Assembly: GCA_963383645.1 (NCBI GenBank)
Contig: OY726560.1
Coordinates: 87,335,093 to 87,399,092, forward strand
Direction of reading: 5' to 3'
Source: Muscardinus avellanarius
Lineage: Eukaryota; Chordata; Mammalia; Rodentia; Gliridae
Length of the DNA: 64,000 bases
Notes under the pieces: model-generated
Database searches by the model: none
What the model was told of the DNA's origin: nothing
What the model saw: the letters and a program-made list of their open reading frames with translations, nothing else
Translations under genes and position numbers: made by a program
In this document: piece by piece, positions 9,541 to 19,852 of the stretch
Layout: each line of letters starts with the position of its first letter
Position numbering within the stretch: position 1 is the stretch's first letter

Positions 9541-12445
9541 AGGTGGAACCCAGGGGCTTTTCTATCTCTGGGCTATACCCTCAGACCTATTTTATACTTT
9601 ATTTGGAAACAGGGTCTCACTAAGTTGCTGAGAGCCTCACTAAGTAGCTGAGGCTGGCTGTGAACCTGTGTGATCCTCCTGTCTCAGCCTCCCAAGCTCG
9701 GGGATTACAAGTGTGTGCCACCACGCCTGGCTCTTTATTTTTTTATTTTGAAACAGGGTCTTACTGAGTTACAGAGGGCCTCACTAAGTAGCTGAGGCTG
9801 TCTGTGAACAGCGATCCTCCTGTCTCAGCCTCCCAAGTGCTAGGATTACAAGCGTGCGTGCCACCATGTCCAGCTTTTTTTTTTTTCTCAGTACTGGTTG
9901 GTGATGGAACTTAGAGACATTCTACCTCCGAGCTACATCCCCAGCCCTGTTTTATTATTTATTTTGAAACAGGGTCTCACAGAGTTGCAAAGGCCTCACT
10001 AAGTAGCTGAGGCTAGGTGTGAACTGTGATCATCCTATCTTAGCCTCCCAAATGCTGGGATTACAAGTGTGCATCACCACGCCCCGCTCAGCCTCAGCTA
10101 TTTAGTGAGGCCCTTGACAACTTAATGAGACCCTATTTCAAAATAAAGAATAAAAAAATAAGGCTGGGGGTGTAGCTTGGAGGTAGAATACCCCTGGGTT
10201 CAATCCCCAGTACCTAGAAGAAAAAAAAGAGGCTTTGTAACCCCACTCATCAATGTACCTCTTGGCCTTCTCAGAACTGCAACGTGCTGAGAGCCTCCAA
10301 GAGAAGAGTGTGAAGGAGGCCAAGACCAAATGCCGGACGATTGCATCCCTGCTAACTGCAGCCCCTAATCCGCACTCGAAGGGTGTGCTTATGTTTAAGA
10401 AACGGCGCCAGAGAGCAAAGAAGTACACCCTAGTAAGCTTCGGGGCTGCAGCTGGGACGGGCACGGAGGAGGAGGACGGTGTCCCCCCAACGAGTGAGTC
10501 GGAGCTGGATGAAGAGGCTTTCTCTGACGCCCGCAGCCTCACTAACCAGTCTGACTGGGACAGCCCCTACCTGGACATGGAGCTAGCTAAGGTGGGCTCA
10601 GGTGCAGCCCATGACCAGAGCCCAGGGCAGAAAGGGCAGCTGAGCGAGGTCTCTGGCAGAGGGGTCCAGCTCTTTGAACTGCAGCGCCAGCGTGCAGCCT
10701 GTAGCACCCAGGAGTTGGGTGGGGCGAGCCCAGCAGCTGTGCTCAATGGACAGGGCCTACAGTCACCACCTCGGGCACAGAGTGCTCCTCCGGAGGCGGC
10801 TGTGCTCCCACCCAGCCCGTTGCCGGCCCCAGTGGCCAGTCCTGAGCCCTTCCTCCCAGGCGGTGCAGCCCCTGCCCCAGCCACAAGCATGTTTAACAGG
10901 TCAGCTAGGCCCTTCACCCCGGGCTTACCAGGGCAGCGGCCAGTTACCACCTCGGTTATTTTCCGACCCCAAGCCCCCAAGAGGGCGAGTGAAAGCCTGG
11001 GAGGATTCAGCCCCGCCCCGCCCCCCTTCCTGGCCTCTCCACAGGGGCCCACTCCTCTGTCCAGCGTCACCCCTGGGGTTTCCAGTCACACGCCCACCCC
11101 CGCTTGCCCCAGCCCCCCACGATCGTCGGGCCCAGTGACGGCCACCAGTTCTTTGTACATCCCAGCCCCCAGTCGGCCCGTCACACCGGGCGGAGCCCCA
11201 GAGCCCCCCACTCTTCCCAACGCAGCTGCCATGACTTCCACCGCTTCCATCTTCCTGTCCGCACCTCTGAGACCCTCCTCGCGCCCAGAGGCGCCCGCCC
11301 CCCGGCCCGCGGCTCCCGAGCCCCCCAGCGCTCGCGAGCAGCGCATCTCTGTGCCGGCTGCCCGCACCGGCATCCTGCAGGAAGCGCGGCGCCGGGGGAC
11401 CCGCAAGCAGATGTTCAAGCCCGGAAACGAGGAACCGAAGAACTCGCCCAACCCGGAGCTGCTGTCGCTAGTGCAGAACCTGGATGAGAAACCACGAGCC
11501 GCGGGTGCGGAATCTGGTCCCGAGGACGACGCTTTGAGTCTTGGAGCGGAAGCCTGCAACTTCATGCAGCCACCAGGGGGCAGGAGTTACAAGACCCTAC
11601 CTCAAGTGACGTCTAAGGTCCCGCCCCCTTTGGCTTCCAAGACCCCGCCCCCGATGCCTCCTAAGACTCCACCCCCAGTGGCTCCTAAGCCTGCATCTCG
11701 AGGGCTCCTTGATGGGCTAGTGAATGGGGCGACCCCCTCGGCTGGGATCTCTGAGCCACCAACACTGCAGGGCAGGGGTGGGGAGCTGTTTGCCAAGCGG
11801 CAGAGCCGTGCCGACAGGTATGTGGTGGAAGCTGCACCTGGTCTTGGTCTCGGCTTTGGCTCTCGGCCCAGAAGCCCTTCACCTACCCCCTCACTGCCCC
11901 CTTCATGGAAATATTCACCCAACATCCGTGCCCCGCCTCCTATTGCTTACAACCCACTGCTCTCACCCTTTTTCCCCCAGGCTGCCCGAAACACCCCTAA
12001 TAAAGCCCAAGCCCAGGGGCCTCGGGCTCCCAAGCAGGGCATCAAGGCTCTGGATTTAATGCGGCACCAGCCCTACCAACTTAAAACTGCCATGTTCTGT
12101 TTTGACGAGGCTCTTCCAACTCCTGGTCCCACTTACTCAGGGCCCCCCAAAACTGCCCGAGTTCAGGAGATCCGCAGGTTTTCCACTCCTGCGCCCCAGC
12201 CTACTGCAGAACCCCTGGCCCCCACTGTGCTTGCTCCTAGAGCAGCCACAACCCTGGATGAGCCCATCTGGAGGGCAGACCTGGCCTCAGCCCCTGTCCC
12301 TAGCCCAGCCCCTCCTCCAGAGTCTCCCAGGGTCCTTGGGGCCACCCCCAGCTCCTGTGGTTTCCAGGTAGCCAGGCCTCGATTCTCAGCCACCAGAACA
12401 GGTTTGCAGGCTCATGTGTGGAGGCCTAGGGCAGGACACCAGTGA
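1958..12445 (+). CDS. SYNPO2L: SYNPO2L (synaptopodin 2-like, CHAP), long PDZ-containing isoform
   Basis: Coding exons 1958-2062, 3691-3842, 4351-4865 and 10275-12445 join in phase to 980 codons; I recall the human protein as 977. Known role: a striated-muscle actin- and alpha-actinin-associated Z-disc protein of the synaptopodin family. Seen: a PDZ domain at about residues 6-86, with PWGFRL as the carboxylate-binding loop; an acidic, proline-rich middle region; a basic stretch KKRRQRAKK near residue 300 that could be a nuclear localisation signal; four tandem proline repeats (KTPPP type) near 700-735 that resemble SH3 ligands; PPPIAY near 810; and a conserved C-terminus ending AGHQ. The start is the first ATG of the exon and gives MGATEEVLVTLSGG, close to the human N-terminus as I remember it. 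The frame is open throughout. Confidence 0.95.
2557..3080 (+). repeat. MIR element split by two SINE insertions
   Basis: The flanks at about 2557-2616 and 3009-3080 read as one MIR in sense orientation (ttagttttctgaactataaaagatgggtg, then aattaaatgaattaatacatgtag ... ctcaataaatg). A SINE at about 2617-2770 and another at about 2784-2995 interrupt it. The target word atagaacc appears three times (2609, 2771, 2996), as expected from two successive insertions at one site. Confidence 0.7.
3290..3525 (-). repeat. B1-dID SINE in SYNPO2L intron 2
   Basis: A T-rich head is followed by the dID half (tactggggattgaacccagg) and a B1 half ending caccacacccagcc. Confidence 0.85.
3691..3842 (+). CDS. SYNPO2L: SYNPO2L coding exon 2 (PDZ C-terminal half)
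   Basis: Acceptor catcatctcag ends at 3690 and donor gtatgg begins at 3843. The 152 nt finish in phase 2. It encodes VRRRSQAGRAGLRERDQ and the rest of the PDZ fold, ending LTVR plus the first two bases of an arginine codon. Confidence 0.93.
3948..4032 (-). mobile_element. L1 3'-end fragment
   Basis: This short stretch (ttttatggtgcatcatagtttcacatcataatg) matches the reverse complement of the L1 3' terminus at 58035-58098 with scattered differences. It lies in SYNPO2L intron 2, just after the donor. Confidence 0.5.
4351..4865 (+). CDS. SYNPO2L: SYNPO2L coding exon 3 (acidic/proline-rich linker)
   Basis: Acceptor ttccatccag ends at 4350 and donor gtgagt begins at 4866. The 515 nt leave one base, which pairs with the first two bases of the last exon to give lysine. 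It includes the acidic segment DSEAYYGETDSDADGP and the arginine-rich PRRPRRRGP. The end reads YTQKAKQA, which continues into LQRAESL after splicing, as in human. Confidence 0.93.
4870..5585 (+). other. Unique intron sequence of SYNPO2L
   Basis: Apart from a short pyrimidine run at 4880-4912 I see no repeat, exon or motif here. Confidence 0.5.
5620..5975 (-). repeat. B1-dID SINEs in SYNPO2L intron 3
   Basis: Two minus-oriented copies, the first cut short by T-rich tracts (5691-5740). They end at gccaccacgtctggc and caccaccatgcctgg. Confidence 0.8.
6295..6410 (+). promoter_or_regulatory. Internal muscle-type promoter of SYNPO2L
   Basis: Upstream of the alternative first exon are two CAGCTG E-boxes (6295-6300 and 6347-6352), a MEF2/CArG-like CCAAAAATAG (6322-6331) and a TATA-like TTTAAAAG (6380-6387). 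A start near 6410 would leave a 5'UTR of about 30 nt before ATG 6440. This is inference from motif order and spacing. Confidence 0.5.
6440..6539 (+). CDS. SYNPO2L: SYNPO2L alternative first coding exon (short, PDZ-less isoform)
   Basis: ATG at 6440 opens METFEPIRQEPLSQASC and runs 100 nt to donor gtacta at 6540. One base is left over, the same phase as exon 3, so it splices in frame to the exon at 10275 (HQDPFYA, then E, then LQRAESL). The product would be 756 residues without a PDZ domain. SYNPO2L/CHAP is known to have such a form (CHAPb, about 750 residues). A TATA-like box and muscle motifs sit just upstream. I do not remember the human N-terminus of this isoform well enough to compare residues, so the call rests on phase, donor, position and predicted length. 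Confidence 0.72.
6958..7072 (-). repeat. MIR element
   Basis: This is the reverse complement of the MIR core: cctcatagcaaccctatgag and cctcatttacagatgagg followed by gaggtgaagtaact. It lies in SYNPO2L intron 3. Confidence 0.75.
7672..8340 (+). repeat. B1-dID SINE cluster in SYNPO2L intron 3
   Basis: Several plus-oriented copies follow one another or are nested (B1 starts near 7675, 7796 and 7938), with extra dID halves near 8085, 8150, 8190 and 8280. Confidence 0.8.
8345..9070 (+). other. Unique intron sequence of SYNPO2L
   Basis: No repeat, coding exon or clear regulatory motif could be recognised. Open frames here lack splice support. Confidence 0.5.
9075..10220. repeat. B1-dID SINE cluster before SYNPO2L last exon
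   Basis: Minus copies lie at about 9110-9335, 9540-9735, 9735-9880 and 9890-10090. An outer plus copy starts near 9400, is interrupted by (TG)n at 9490-9535 and the nested minus copies, and resumes at 10085-10215. The block ends only about 55 bp before the exon acceptor. Confidence 0.8.
10275..12445 (+). CDS. SYNPO2L: SYNPO2L last coding exon
   Basis: Acceptor ggccttctcag ends at 10274. The 2171 nt encode about three quarters of the protein and stop at TGA 12443-12445. It carries the basic KKRRQRAKK stretch, the serine/proline-rich central region, the KTPPP repeats, PPPIAYNPLL and the conserved tail. Both the long and short isoforms would share it. The open frame extends 22 nt upstream into the intron to an ATG at 10253, which is probably fortuitous. 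Confidence 0.95.
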
Positions 12446-13024
12446 GCAGGGAGCAGGTCCCAGAGCCAAGGAGTGCTGGAAGTTGGGACTGCTGGAAGTT
12501 CTCCTGCTCCATCCTACCCCTGCTAGCGCACCTAGAGGCCAAATTCCCTCTTGCCAGAGATAGGTTTGGAGTTAGTGCCCCATTCCCAGTTTCCTCCTCA
12601 TTCCCTACTTCCCAGCTGCTTTCCAACCCATTATCTCTGCTTTGGTATCTTCTCCTTGTCTCAGTATTTCTTTGCCTAGAACTGTCTCTATCTTCTGGCC
12701 TCTCCACCCATAGGCCTCCACAAGTCTCTCATTTTTATATTTGGGTTTTTCTCTGTGGGTCGTTTTTAATGTTCAGGTAGAAGCACACAGCGTGTAAGTG
12801 ACCACCGGAACCTCAGGCAGGCAGCGGAGGGACTAAACTGAGCCCTCCCTACTGCCCATCTGCTCCCCAAGATTAGCTGTCACCTACCAGGGGTGTGTGT
12901 ATGTGTGTGTGTGTGTGTGTGTATGTACACGTGCAACTGTTTGCAAGTGTGTGTAGTCAGGATCTGATGCAGAAAGTGATGAGATGTGCTCTACTGTCCG
13001 AGGAAGACAGAGAAGGGAGATCTA

Positions 13025-13030
13025 AATAAA
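13025..13030 (+). terminator. Poly(A) signal AATAAA (SYNPO2L, proximal)
   Basis: AATAAA is followed by a GT-rich stretch (gtggtctgggtctt), as expected downstream of a cleavage site. Confidence 0.5.
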
Positions 13031-13914
13031 GACGTGGTCTGGGTCTTATCCTTATTGATAGAAGCGTCAGATATTTCCACATGGAGTCTGGCAGGGAGAA
13101 AGGGATTTACTAACTGCTTAGAGACTAGTGTCTGTAGCAGGTGCACAGCATCTTGTGAAGTTAACGGAGTCTGGCAGGATTGAAGGGCCGGAACAATTTG
13201 CATGGGCAGAGTTATACCAGCTTGACCACAAATATAATTATGAATTCTTATGTTCCTCTGAATTCTAGAAAATTAGCAACTAGGGGCCCTTGCTGAGCAT
13301 CCAATATTGGGGAAATTTAAAAAAAAACAGAAAATTTTCCCAGAGAAAAATAAATTACTGGTTTCACTGCTTCCTGAGCCTAAGATAGAAACAAGGACGG
13401 GACGGGGAAGTAAGGCAGAAACCAGGGGCAGAGCAGGAATCCATCCACCAAAGGCACAGTAAAGGGAGAGGGGTGCTGCAGAGGAAAGTCGCTGACAGGA
13501 AACCAACTGTGTGCGTGACAGGGGTCAGGGAAAACTTTGAGGGAGAAAAGAATGTATTTTTTAAAGTGAAGGGGGACGATGGTGGGAGGGAGGCATGAGA
13601 ACGTGTGCTAAGTGTTGGAACAGGGTTCACATCCGCCCGCCTCCACAGTATCCTTCAGTTTGTCTTCTGCAGCTTGCCATGACTCCCTGGGAAAGGACAG
13701 AGAAATGCCCAGAGCCAAAACCTCTTTCAGTTTTACCCTATCCTTTAAACCCAAGCTTTTGTTCCTTTTCAGCTTCAGGTCCTAATTCCTGACCCTCCGA
13801 GAGTATGGACTCTCCTCCCCAAACCCACCCCCAGGCACACTTGCTGTTTGATCTGGAAAGTGATCGTTTCCTTTGCATATTGAGTGTGAATCAATTCTTT
13901 GGTTTGTGTACAAG

Positions 13915-13920
13915 AATAAA
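13915..13920 (+). terminator. Poly(A) signal AATAAA (SYNPO2L, distal)
   Basis: AATAAA is followed within 20-40 nt by a T/GT-rich stretch (cttctgttgctgtcatc). It is the last such signal before the intergenic SINE block begins at 14255. Confidence 0.5.
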
Positions 13921-14254
13921 CTTATGCCCATACCTTCTGTTGCTGTCATCTCTTTTGGTTTTATACCCAAATTCCTTGATCTTCTCTGACCCATTCCTCT
14001 CATCTGATTCTCATCTCCATTCCTGCCTTCCCAATTTTTGCTGCTTTGCCCTTTATCCCCATGTCTTTTGCACTTTCTCTGCTGATTCTGTCCTGCCCTG
14101 ACTAAGCCACGTCCACCATGCCTCTTGGTTCCCTTTCCCTGCAGTCCCCATCCAAATTCTCCACATCTCTTGCTGCTCTGTACTTTGCAGATAAGGCTCA
14201 GTTTGCAGAACTGAGAAAACTTGGAAAGATTCTCTGAGCCCACCCCCTTTTTTC

Positions 14255-14670
14255 TGGTGGCACCGGGGATCAAACCTAGTGGCATTCTACTTCTAAACCA
14301 CATCCCCAATCCTATTTATTTATTTATTTATTTATTTTGCGTATCTGGGAATGGAACCCAGGGGCATTCAACCTCCAAACTACACCCCCTGCCCTATTTT
14401 TTATTATTTATTTTGAGACAAGGTCTCACTAAGTTGCAGAGGGCCTCACTAAGTAGCTGAGGCTGGCCACAAACCACGATCCTCCAGTCTCAGGCTCCCA
14501 AATGCTGGGATTAAAGCGTGCACCACCACACCCGGCCTTTTTTTTTTTTTTTTTTTTTTTCCAGTACTGGGGATTAAACCCAAGGGCATTCTACCTCTGA
14601 GCTACCCCCAGTCCTATTTTTTTTATTCCCTATTTTGAAACAGGGTCTTACTAAGTGCCACCATGGCTGG
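14255..14670 (-). repeat. B1-dID SINEs downstream of SYNPO2L
   Basis: Minus-oriented dID and B1 halves with (TTTA)n at about 14315-14337 and a T22 run at 14538-14560. Confidence 0.8.
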
Positions 14671-14819
14671 CTTCCCCTGAGTCCTTTGCATCCTGAAAGC
14701 AACCATGTTAAACATTCTCTAGGAATTAGGTGAAGAGAAAACAATGACTGGAGGTAAAGAAGGGAAGGGAAAGGGAAGAGAAAGAGGTATATCAATGTGG
14801 ATTGAAACTAACAGAGAAG

Positions 14820-16545
14820 GAAGCTAGGCGTGGTGGCACACGCTTGTAATCCCAGCATCCGGGAGGCTGAGACTGGAGGATTGCAGTTTGTGGACAGCCT
14901 CAGCTACTTAGTGAGGCCCTCTGCAACTTAGTGAGACCCTGTTTCAAAATAAAGAATAAAAAATAGGGAGGGAGGAATACCTAGGGGGTTGAACGCCCCT
15001 GGATTCCATCCCCAGACCTGCAAAAGAAAAAAGAAAGAAACTGATAGAGAAGAGGCACTCCCATCTGGCTAGCATTAAAGATTTATAAGGAAAGTGCTGT
15101 TGCTTCAGTTTAACAGTAGAGGGCACATACATGTCACAATTCCAAAGGAAGGGCCCAGAGACCTTTGGCTGAATAAACAAGTCTCCACCCACTCAGTTTT
15201 AGTTACTCAATGCCAGGATATCAAACAAACATGCGCCACCACGCCCAGCTGGGTTTTTCTTCTAACTGCTTTCTTGGGTTGAGCGGGAATAAAGAAGAAA
15301 GAATAAAGATGAAGGGTGTGGAAGCACACCTGCCTGGGCAGAGGACAGCTGTAGTTGTGGGCAGGGGGACATTCAGCCCCCAACCCAAACCTGAAAGGTA
15401 TAGGACAGAGGGCTTGATCAGGAAGAGTGAATGAAGTACTCATAGAGGGACAGGGGTGTATTCTAGATGCTTCAAAAACCACATGCTTGTAATCCCTACT
15501 TGGGAGGCTGAGCAGGAGGATCACAGGTTCACAGCCAGCCTCAGCTGCTTGGTAAGACCCTCAGCAACTTTGTGAAACCCTGTTTCAAAATAAAAAATGA
15601 GCCGGGCATGGTGGCGCACGCTTGTAATCCCCGCGCTTGGGAGGCTGAGACAGGAGGATCACGCTGGTTCGGAGCCAGCCTTGCTGGCTTAAGAGACCCT
15701 GTTTCCAAATTTAAAAAATAGGTCTGGGAGTGTAGTACGGAGGTAGAAGGGCTTCCAGGAACACCAGTACCACACACACACAAAAAAAATAATAATCAAT
15801 TAAATAAAAAATGAGCCAGGTGTGGTGGCGCAAGCTTGTAATCATCCCAGCATTTGGGAGGCAGAAACAGGATGATCTTAGTTCAAGGATAGCCTCAGCT
15901 ACTTGGCGATGCCCTTCGCAACTCAGTGAGACCCTGTTTCAAAACAAAGAATAAAATATAGGGCTGGGGGTGTTGCTTGGAGGTAAAATGCCCCTGGGTT
16001 CAATCACCAGTACCACCAAACAAACAAACCTATACCAGTATTGGGAAAGGGGAAAGGGCTTCAAAATGTATTAATGTGCTGGTATGGGGAAAGGGCTGCA
16101 GAGTTCCAGGCACCAAGAGTGACTAGCAAGAAAATAGAAGCCCATGCTCTTTTACATTTCTAATATAAGCTAAGATTTCCCAAGGATGTGGGGAGATACT
16201 GGGAACCTTCAAGAGATCCCAGATGCTAATAATCAATTAACACATTTTGGGGTAACAAAAGGCTTGGGGTCTGTACTGGAGACAGAGCAGGCCTACAGGA
16301 AGGAATCCCCACATCAAAAGACCTGCCCTGCTGGGCGCGGTGGCCCGCTTGTAATCCCCGGCTTGGGAGGCTGAGACAGGAGGATCACACAGGTTCGAAG
16401 CCAGCCTCAGCTACCTAGTGAGGCTCTCAGCAACTTAGTGAGACCCTGTTTCCTAATAAAATAAAAGGTCTGGGAGTATAGCCCGGAGGTAGAAAGCCTC
16501 TGGGTTCCACCCCCAGTACCACCAAAAAAAAAAAAAAAAAGACCT
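14820..16545 (+). repeat. B1-dID SINE group between SYNPO2L and MYOZ1
   Basis: Plus-oriented copies lie at about 14825-15030, 15475-15780, 15810-16015 and 16335-16542. The spacers 15035-15470 and 16040-16330 hold nothing I can identify. Confidence 0.8.
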
Positions 16546-16559
16546 GCCCCAGAGAAGGG

Positions 16560-17430
16560 GCAGATCTAGTTGGGTCAGAAGACTTGGTATAAAAAGATTC
16601 TGTATCCAAAAGACTTCAGTGACTTCTTTTCAAGTCACCCCACTATGTCACCCTTTATGGCGTAGTGTGTCACTTTAATGTTCTATCTTTCCATATTTGT
16701 AATAATAAAATCGCTTACAGCATAAGAGTTTGGGCTATTTTTTTTTCTGCACATAGCTCAGAACAAGAACCAATGGCTACATCTCTCACTGTTATAGTTG
16801 GGGAGCCAAACAGGGCCCCCCATAACATTTTCACCATAACAAAACAGACAAAAAAAGCCGCTTCTTGGCACAGCTGCCAGAGGGGTAGTGGTGGCAACAA
16901 AGGAGGTTCAGCAGCAGCTGGATCTGAACAGAAAGTGGAGGAGGATGCAGAGTGTTCCTGTAGCTGAGGAATGGGCTGGGCAATTGATAGGCTTCCCCCA
17001 GGGAGCTGTCAAGAGTGCACCCTGCTTAGAGGCTCCTTTGGAAGAACACACACTGATTGGATTCTTTGGGATGTATGCTTCCATGCTTCCCTTGAAGGAA
17101 ATCCCAAGTAAGGCCCTCAGAGAGAAAGGCCTTGGTGTGGAGGAAAGGCTTTGGTGGGGCAGAGCCTATATGAGCTGCTCAGAGGGACAGCATCTTCCTA
17201 TTCAACAGACTGAACTGAGCACACAAGCCTTAAACGAGCTAAAAGGCAGACCCAGGTGTCCAGCTGTTCTTAGAACTGCCAGAGTTTAAGAGGGGAAAAA
17301 AAGGGAGTGAGTGATGGTCCAGTCTTCCCACATCACCCTTACTGCACTGCATTTGGTTAATTTGGTCTCTTCTGCCAAAATATGGCTCTCCCAGAGAAAA
17401 AAAACAACCCACCCAGGAACTTTAAAAAGA
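16560..17430 (+). promoter_or_regulatory. Non-repetitive interval with E-box cluster (possible muscle enhancer)
   Basis: About 870 bp without SINEs in an otherwise SINE-packed intergenic region. It holds CAGCTG at 16871, 16915 and 17261 and CAGGTG at 17253, which are myogenic bHLH-type E-boxes, about 4 kb before the MYOZ1 promoter. An open frame at 16888-17289 shows no recognisable domain and I do not call it a gene. The enhancer role is a guess. Confidence 0.25.
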
Positions 17431-17439
17431 AACAGTCTC

Positions 17440-17665
17440 AAGCCAGGCGTGGTGGTGCACGCTTGTAATCCCAGCATTTGAGGGATGAGACAGGAGGATC
17501 TGGGTTTGTGGCCAGCCTTGGCTACTTAGTGAAGTCCTTTGCAACTCAGTAAGACCCTGTTTCAAAATGAAGGGGAAAAAAAAGGGCTGGGGATGTAGCT
17601 CAGAGATAGAATGCCCCTGGGTTTCATCATCAGTACCACAAGAAAAAAAAAAAAAAAAAAAAAAG
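17440..17665 (+). repeat. B1-dID SINE
   Basis: Complete plus-oriented copy starting agccaggcgtggtggtgcacg and ending in an A-tail (17642-17664). Confidence 0.85.
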
Positions 17666-18149
17666 CCAGGTGTGGTGGTGCATGTATGTAATCCCAGCAT
17701 TCAGGATGCTGAGACAGGAGGATTGTGGTTTGCGGACAGCCTCAGCTATTTAGTGAGGCCCTCTGCAACTCAGTGAGACCCTGTTTCTTTTTTTTTTTTT
17801 TTTTTTTTTTTAATTTTTTTTTTATAAATTTATTTTTTTTATTTTATTGGTGCACTGTATTCATACATCATAGTGGGATACAAACTTTTGTAGACATACA
17901 TGCACACATCGCCCAGTCAGCCCCCACCCGATCCCCACCCCATTCCCTCCCCATCCCTCCTTCCCATGCTTGGCTTAGTGGTTGACATCTAGTATTATAG
18001 CAATTTATCCAAAATTAAAAATGATAATCTCACATAACAGTTTCATTTGTCTGATGCCAAGCTTTTGATGATTTAAAGATAACATTTCAATATTTCTTTT
18101 TGCTTTCTTTCTTACCAGAGCATATTTTTTTCTGTTTTTTTGGTGAAAC

Positions 18150-18830
18150 TATCATATATTTATATATTCATTTTTCAGAAAAAAAATCTATCCTAATATG
18201 GAATATGAATTCTAGATACCCAAAACGATCTTGAAAAAGAACAAAGCTAGCAGATATATATTTTCTGATTTCAAACCATATAAAGCTACAATAACTGAAA
18301 CAGTGTAGTACTGTTCTAAAGGCAGATATATAAACCATTGGAGTTAAATACAAGCCTAGAGCTAAATTCTTCCCTATATTGTCAAGTTATTTTTGACAAG
18401 GTTTCCACGAACATTTGGTGGTGGAAATAATAATCTTTTAACTAAATATTGTTGAAAAATAATAATTACATGGAAAAGAATAAAATTGGAGCCTTACATA
18501 ATCCCATATACAAGTATTAACTCAAAATAGATAAAAGACCTAAATATAAATCTTAAGACTATAAACTTTTAGAAGAAAATCTGGGTCATAAAACCTCACA
18601 ACATTGAAATTGGCAGTGATTTCTTGGATATGATTTCAATGGCACAGGAAACAGAAGAATATACAAACTCCCTAAAAAATAAAAAAAAATATTGTATATC
18701 CAAAGACAATGTAAACAGAGTTAAAAGTTACTAATAGAATTGGATAAAATATTTCCAAATGCTATATCTGAAGGTATATTAATATTCTAACTAGAAATCC
18801 TAAAAATTAACAACAATAAAGGCAAACAAT
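18150..18830 (+). pseudogene. Degenerate L1 ORF2 C-terminal relic, opposite orientation to the host element
   Basis: Read on the + strand, interrupted frames recall the L1 ORF2 C-terminal region: ILKKNKASRYIFSDFKPYKA followed by YINHW, then a Lys/Asp-rich region resembling the segment 'RPKYKS..YKLLEENLG'. Many stops and frame changes are present. It is far more decayed than the ORF1 beside it and is antisense to it. Confidence 0.55.
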
Positions 18831-18889
18831 ACAATTTAGAGATAGGTAAAAGACTAACATAAATAATGAATCTCCACAGATAACCAATC

Positions 18890-19852
18890 TTAGTTGTCTG
18901 TTGGATGGAAAATCTTGTTTCTCTGGTTCTGGTGAGTGTTACCTATTTCTTCTTTGTAGTTAATCTCTTTGAGTATTTTCTCTAGCGCTGGTTTTGAAGA
19001 CATAAATTCCTTCAGTTTCTGTTTTTCATGGAAGCTTCTTATTTCTCCATCTAATTTGATAGAAAGTTTTGCTGGATAGGAAATTTTTGGCTGGAAGTTG
19101 TTTTCTTTCAGAGTTTGGAATATGTTACTCCAAGCCCTTCTGGCTCTCATGACTTGGTTTGGGAAGTCTGGAGTGATTCTAATTGGTTTGCCTCTGAATG
19201 TCACTTGGCCCTTTGTTTTTGTTGCCTTTAAGATTCTCTGCTTGGCTTCCACATTGGTCATTTTGACAATTATATGGCGTGGGGATCCTCTTCTCCGATC
19301 CTGTCTAAAGGGAGTTCTATAAGTTTCCTGGACCTGTGTATCAACCTCTTGCTTTACGTTTGGAAAATTTTCTCCTATTACCTCCTTGAAGAGATTGTTG
19401 ATCCCTTTGGTATCACTTTCTTTTCCCTCCTCTATTCCAATTATTCTTAGGTTAGCTCTCTTAAGATGGGCCCATATTTCTTCAATGTCAGATTCCTGCT
19501 GTCGGATATTTTTTCCGAGATTAGAAACCATGCGTTCATTTTTGGATTGCTCATCTTCTAAGAGCGAGATTCTGTTCTCCATGTGGTCTAATCGGTTGTT
19601 TGTGCTTTGAATTGAGGCCTTTACTTCATTAATTGCATCCTTTATCTCTTTTTGGCTCTCTCTGAGTTCTTTTTGAAGCACCTCTATTATTTCTACAGTT
19701 ATTTTCCTGATTTGATCTTCTAGAAATCTCTGATTTTCTGTTTTATCAGGTTCTGATGTTGTGGGGTTGTGGGCATTCATTGCTCCAGTATTATTCCTCT
19801 TTCCCATGATTTCGGATGTTTGTGCCTTCTCTGGGTTCTTCCCTTGGGTCAC
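18890..19852 (-). CDS. L1 ORF1 protein (RNA-binding chaperone), intact
   Basis: A 320-residue open frame. L1 ORF1 proteins form trimers that bind L1 RNA. Seen here: a heptad-rich coiled coil at about residues 45-115; an RRM-type region at about 135-215 that includes LRIIGIEEGKESDTKG and ends PRHIIVKM; and a C-terminal domain at about 220-300 with the conserved VTFRGKPIRITPDFP segment. Length is close to the human ORF1p (338). No disabling mutation is visible, which suggests a fairly recent insertion. No ORF2 follows, so this copy could not move without help in trans. Confidence 0.85.
   Translation of the reverse strand: MTQGKNPEKAQTSEIMGKRNNTGAMNAHNPTTSEPDKTENQRFLEDQIRKITVEIIEVLQKELRESQKEIKDAINEVKASIQSTNNRLDHMENRISLLEDEQSKNERMVSNLGKNIRQQESDIEEIWAHLKRANLRIIGIEEGKESDTKGINNLFKEVIGENFPNVKQEVDTQVQETYRTPFRQDRRRGSPRHIIVKMTNVEAKQRILKATKTKGQVTFRGKPIRITPDFPNQVMRARRAWSNIFQTLKENNFQPKISYPAKLSIKLDGEIRSFHEKQKLKEFMSSKPALEKILKEINYKEEIGNTHQNQRNKIFHPTDN

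Larger units (their letters stand above)
12446..13930 (+). other. SYNPO2L: SYNPO2L 3' untranslated region
   Basis: SINE-free sequence follows the stop codon. It contains a (GT)n microsatellite at 12893-12922 and two candidate poly(A) signals (13025 and 13915). I cannot tell from sequence which is the main one. The second would give a 3'UTR of about 1.5 kb. Confidence 0.6.

Noticed and set aside
10567..11565. Minus-strand open frames of 167 and 159 residues
   Set aside because: They are antisense shadows of the GC-rich SYNPO2L last exon, which is conserved in the + frame.
16888..17289. 133-residue open frame on the + strand
   Set aside because: No recognisable domain, no splice or start context; the interval is better treated as possible regulatory DNA.
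18150..18830. A second intact gene beside L1 ORF1
   Set aside because: The frame is broken throughout and the residual similarity is to L1 ORF2, so it is a relic.
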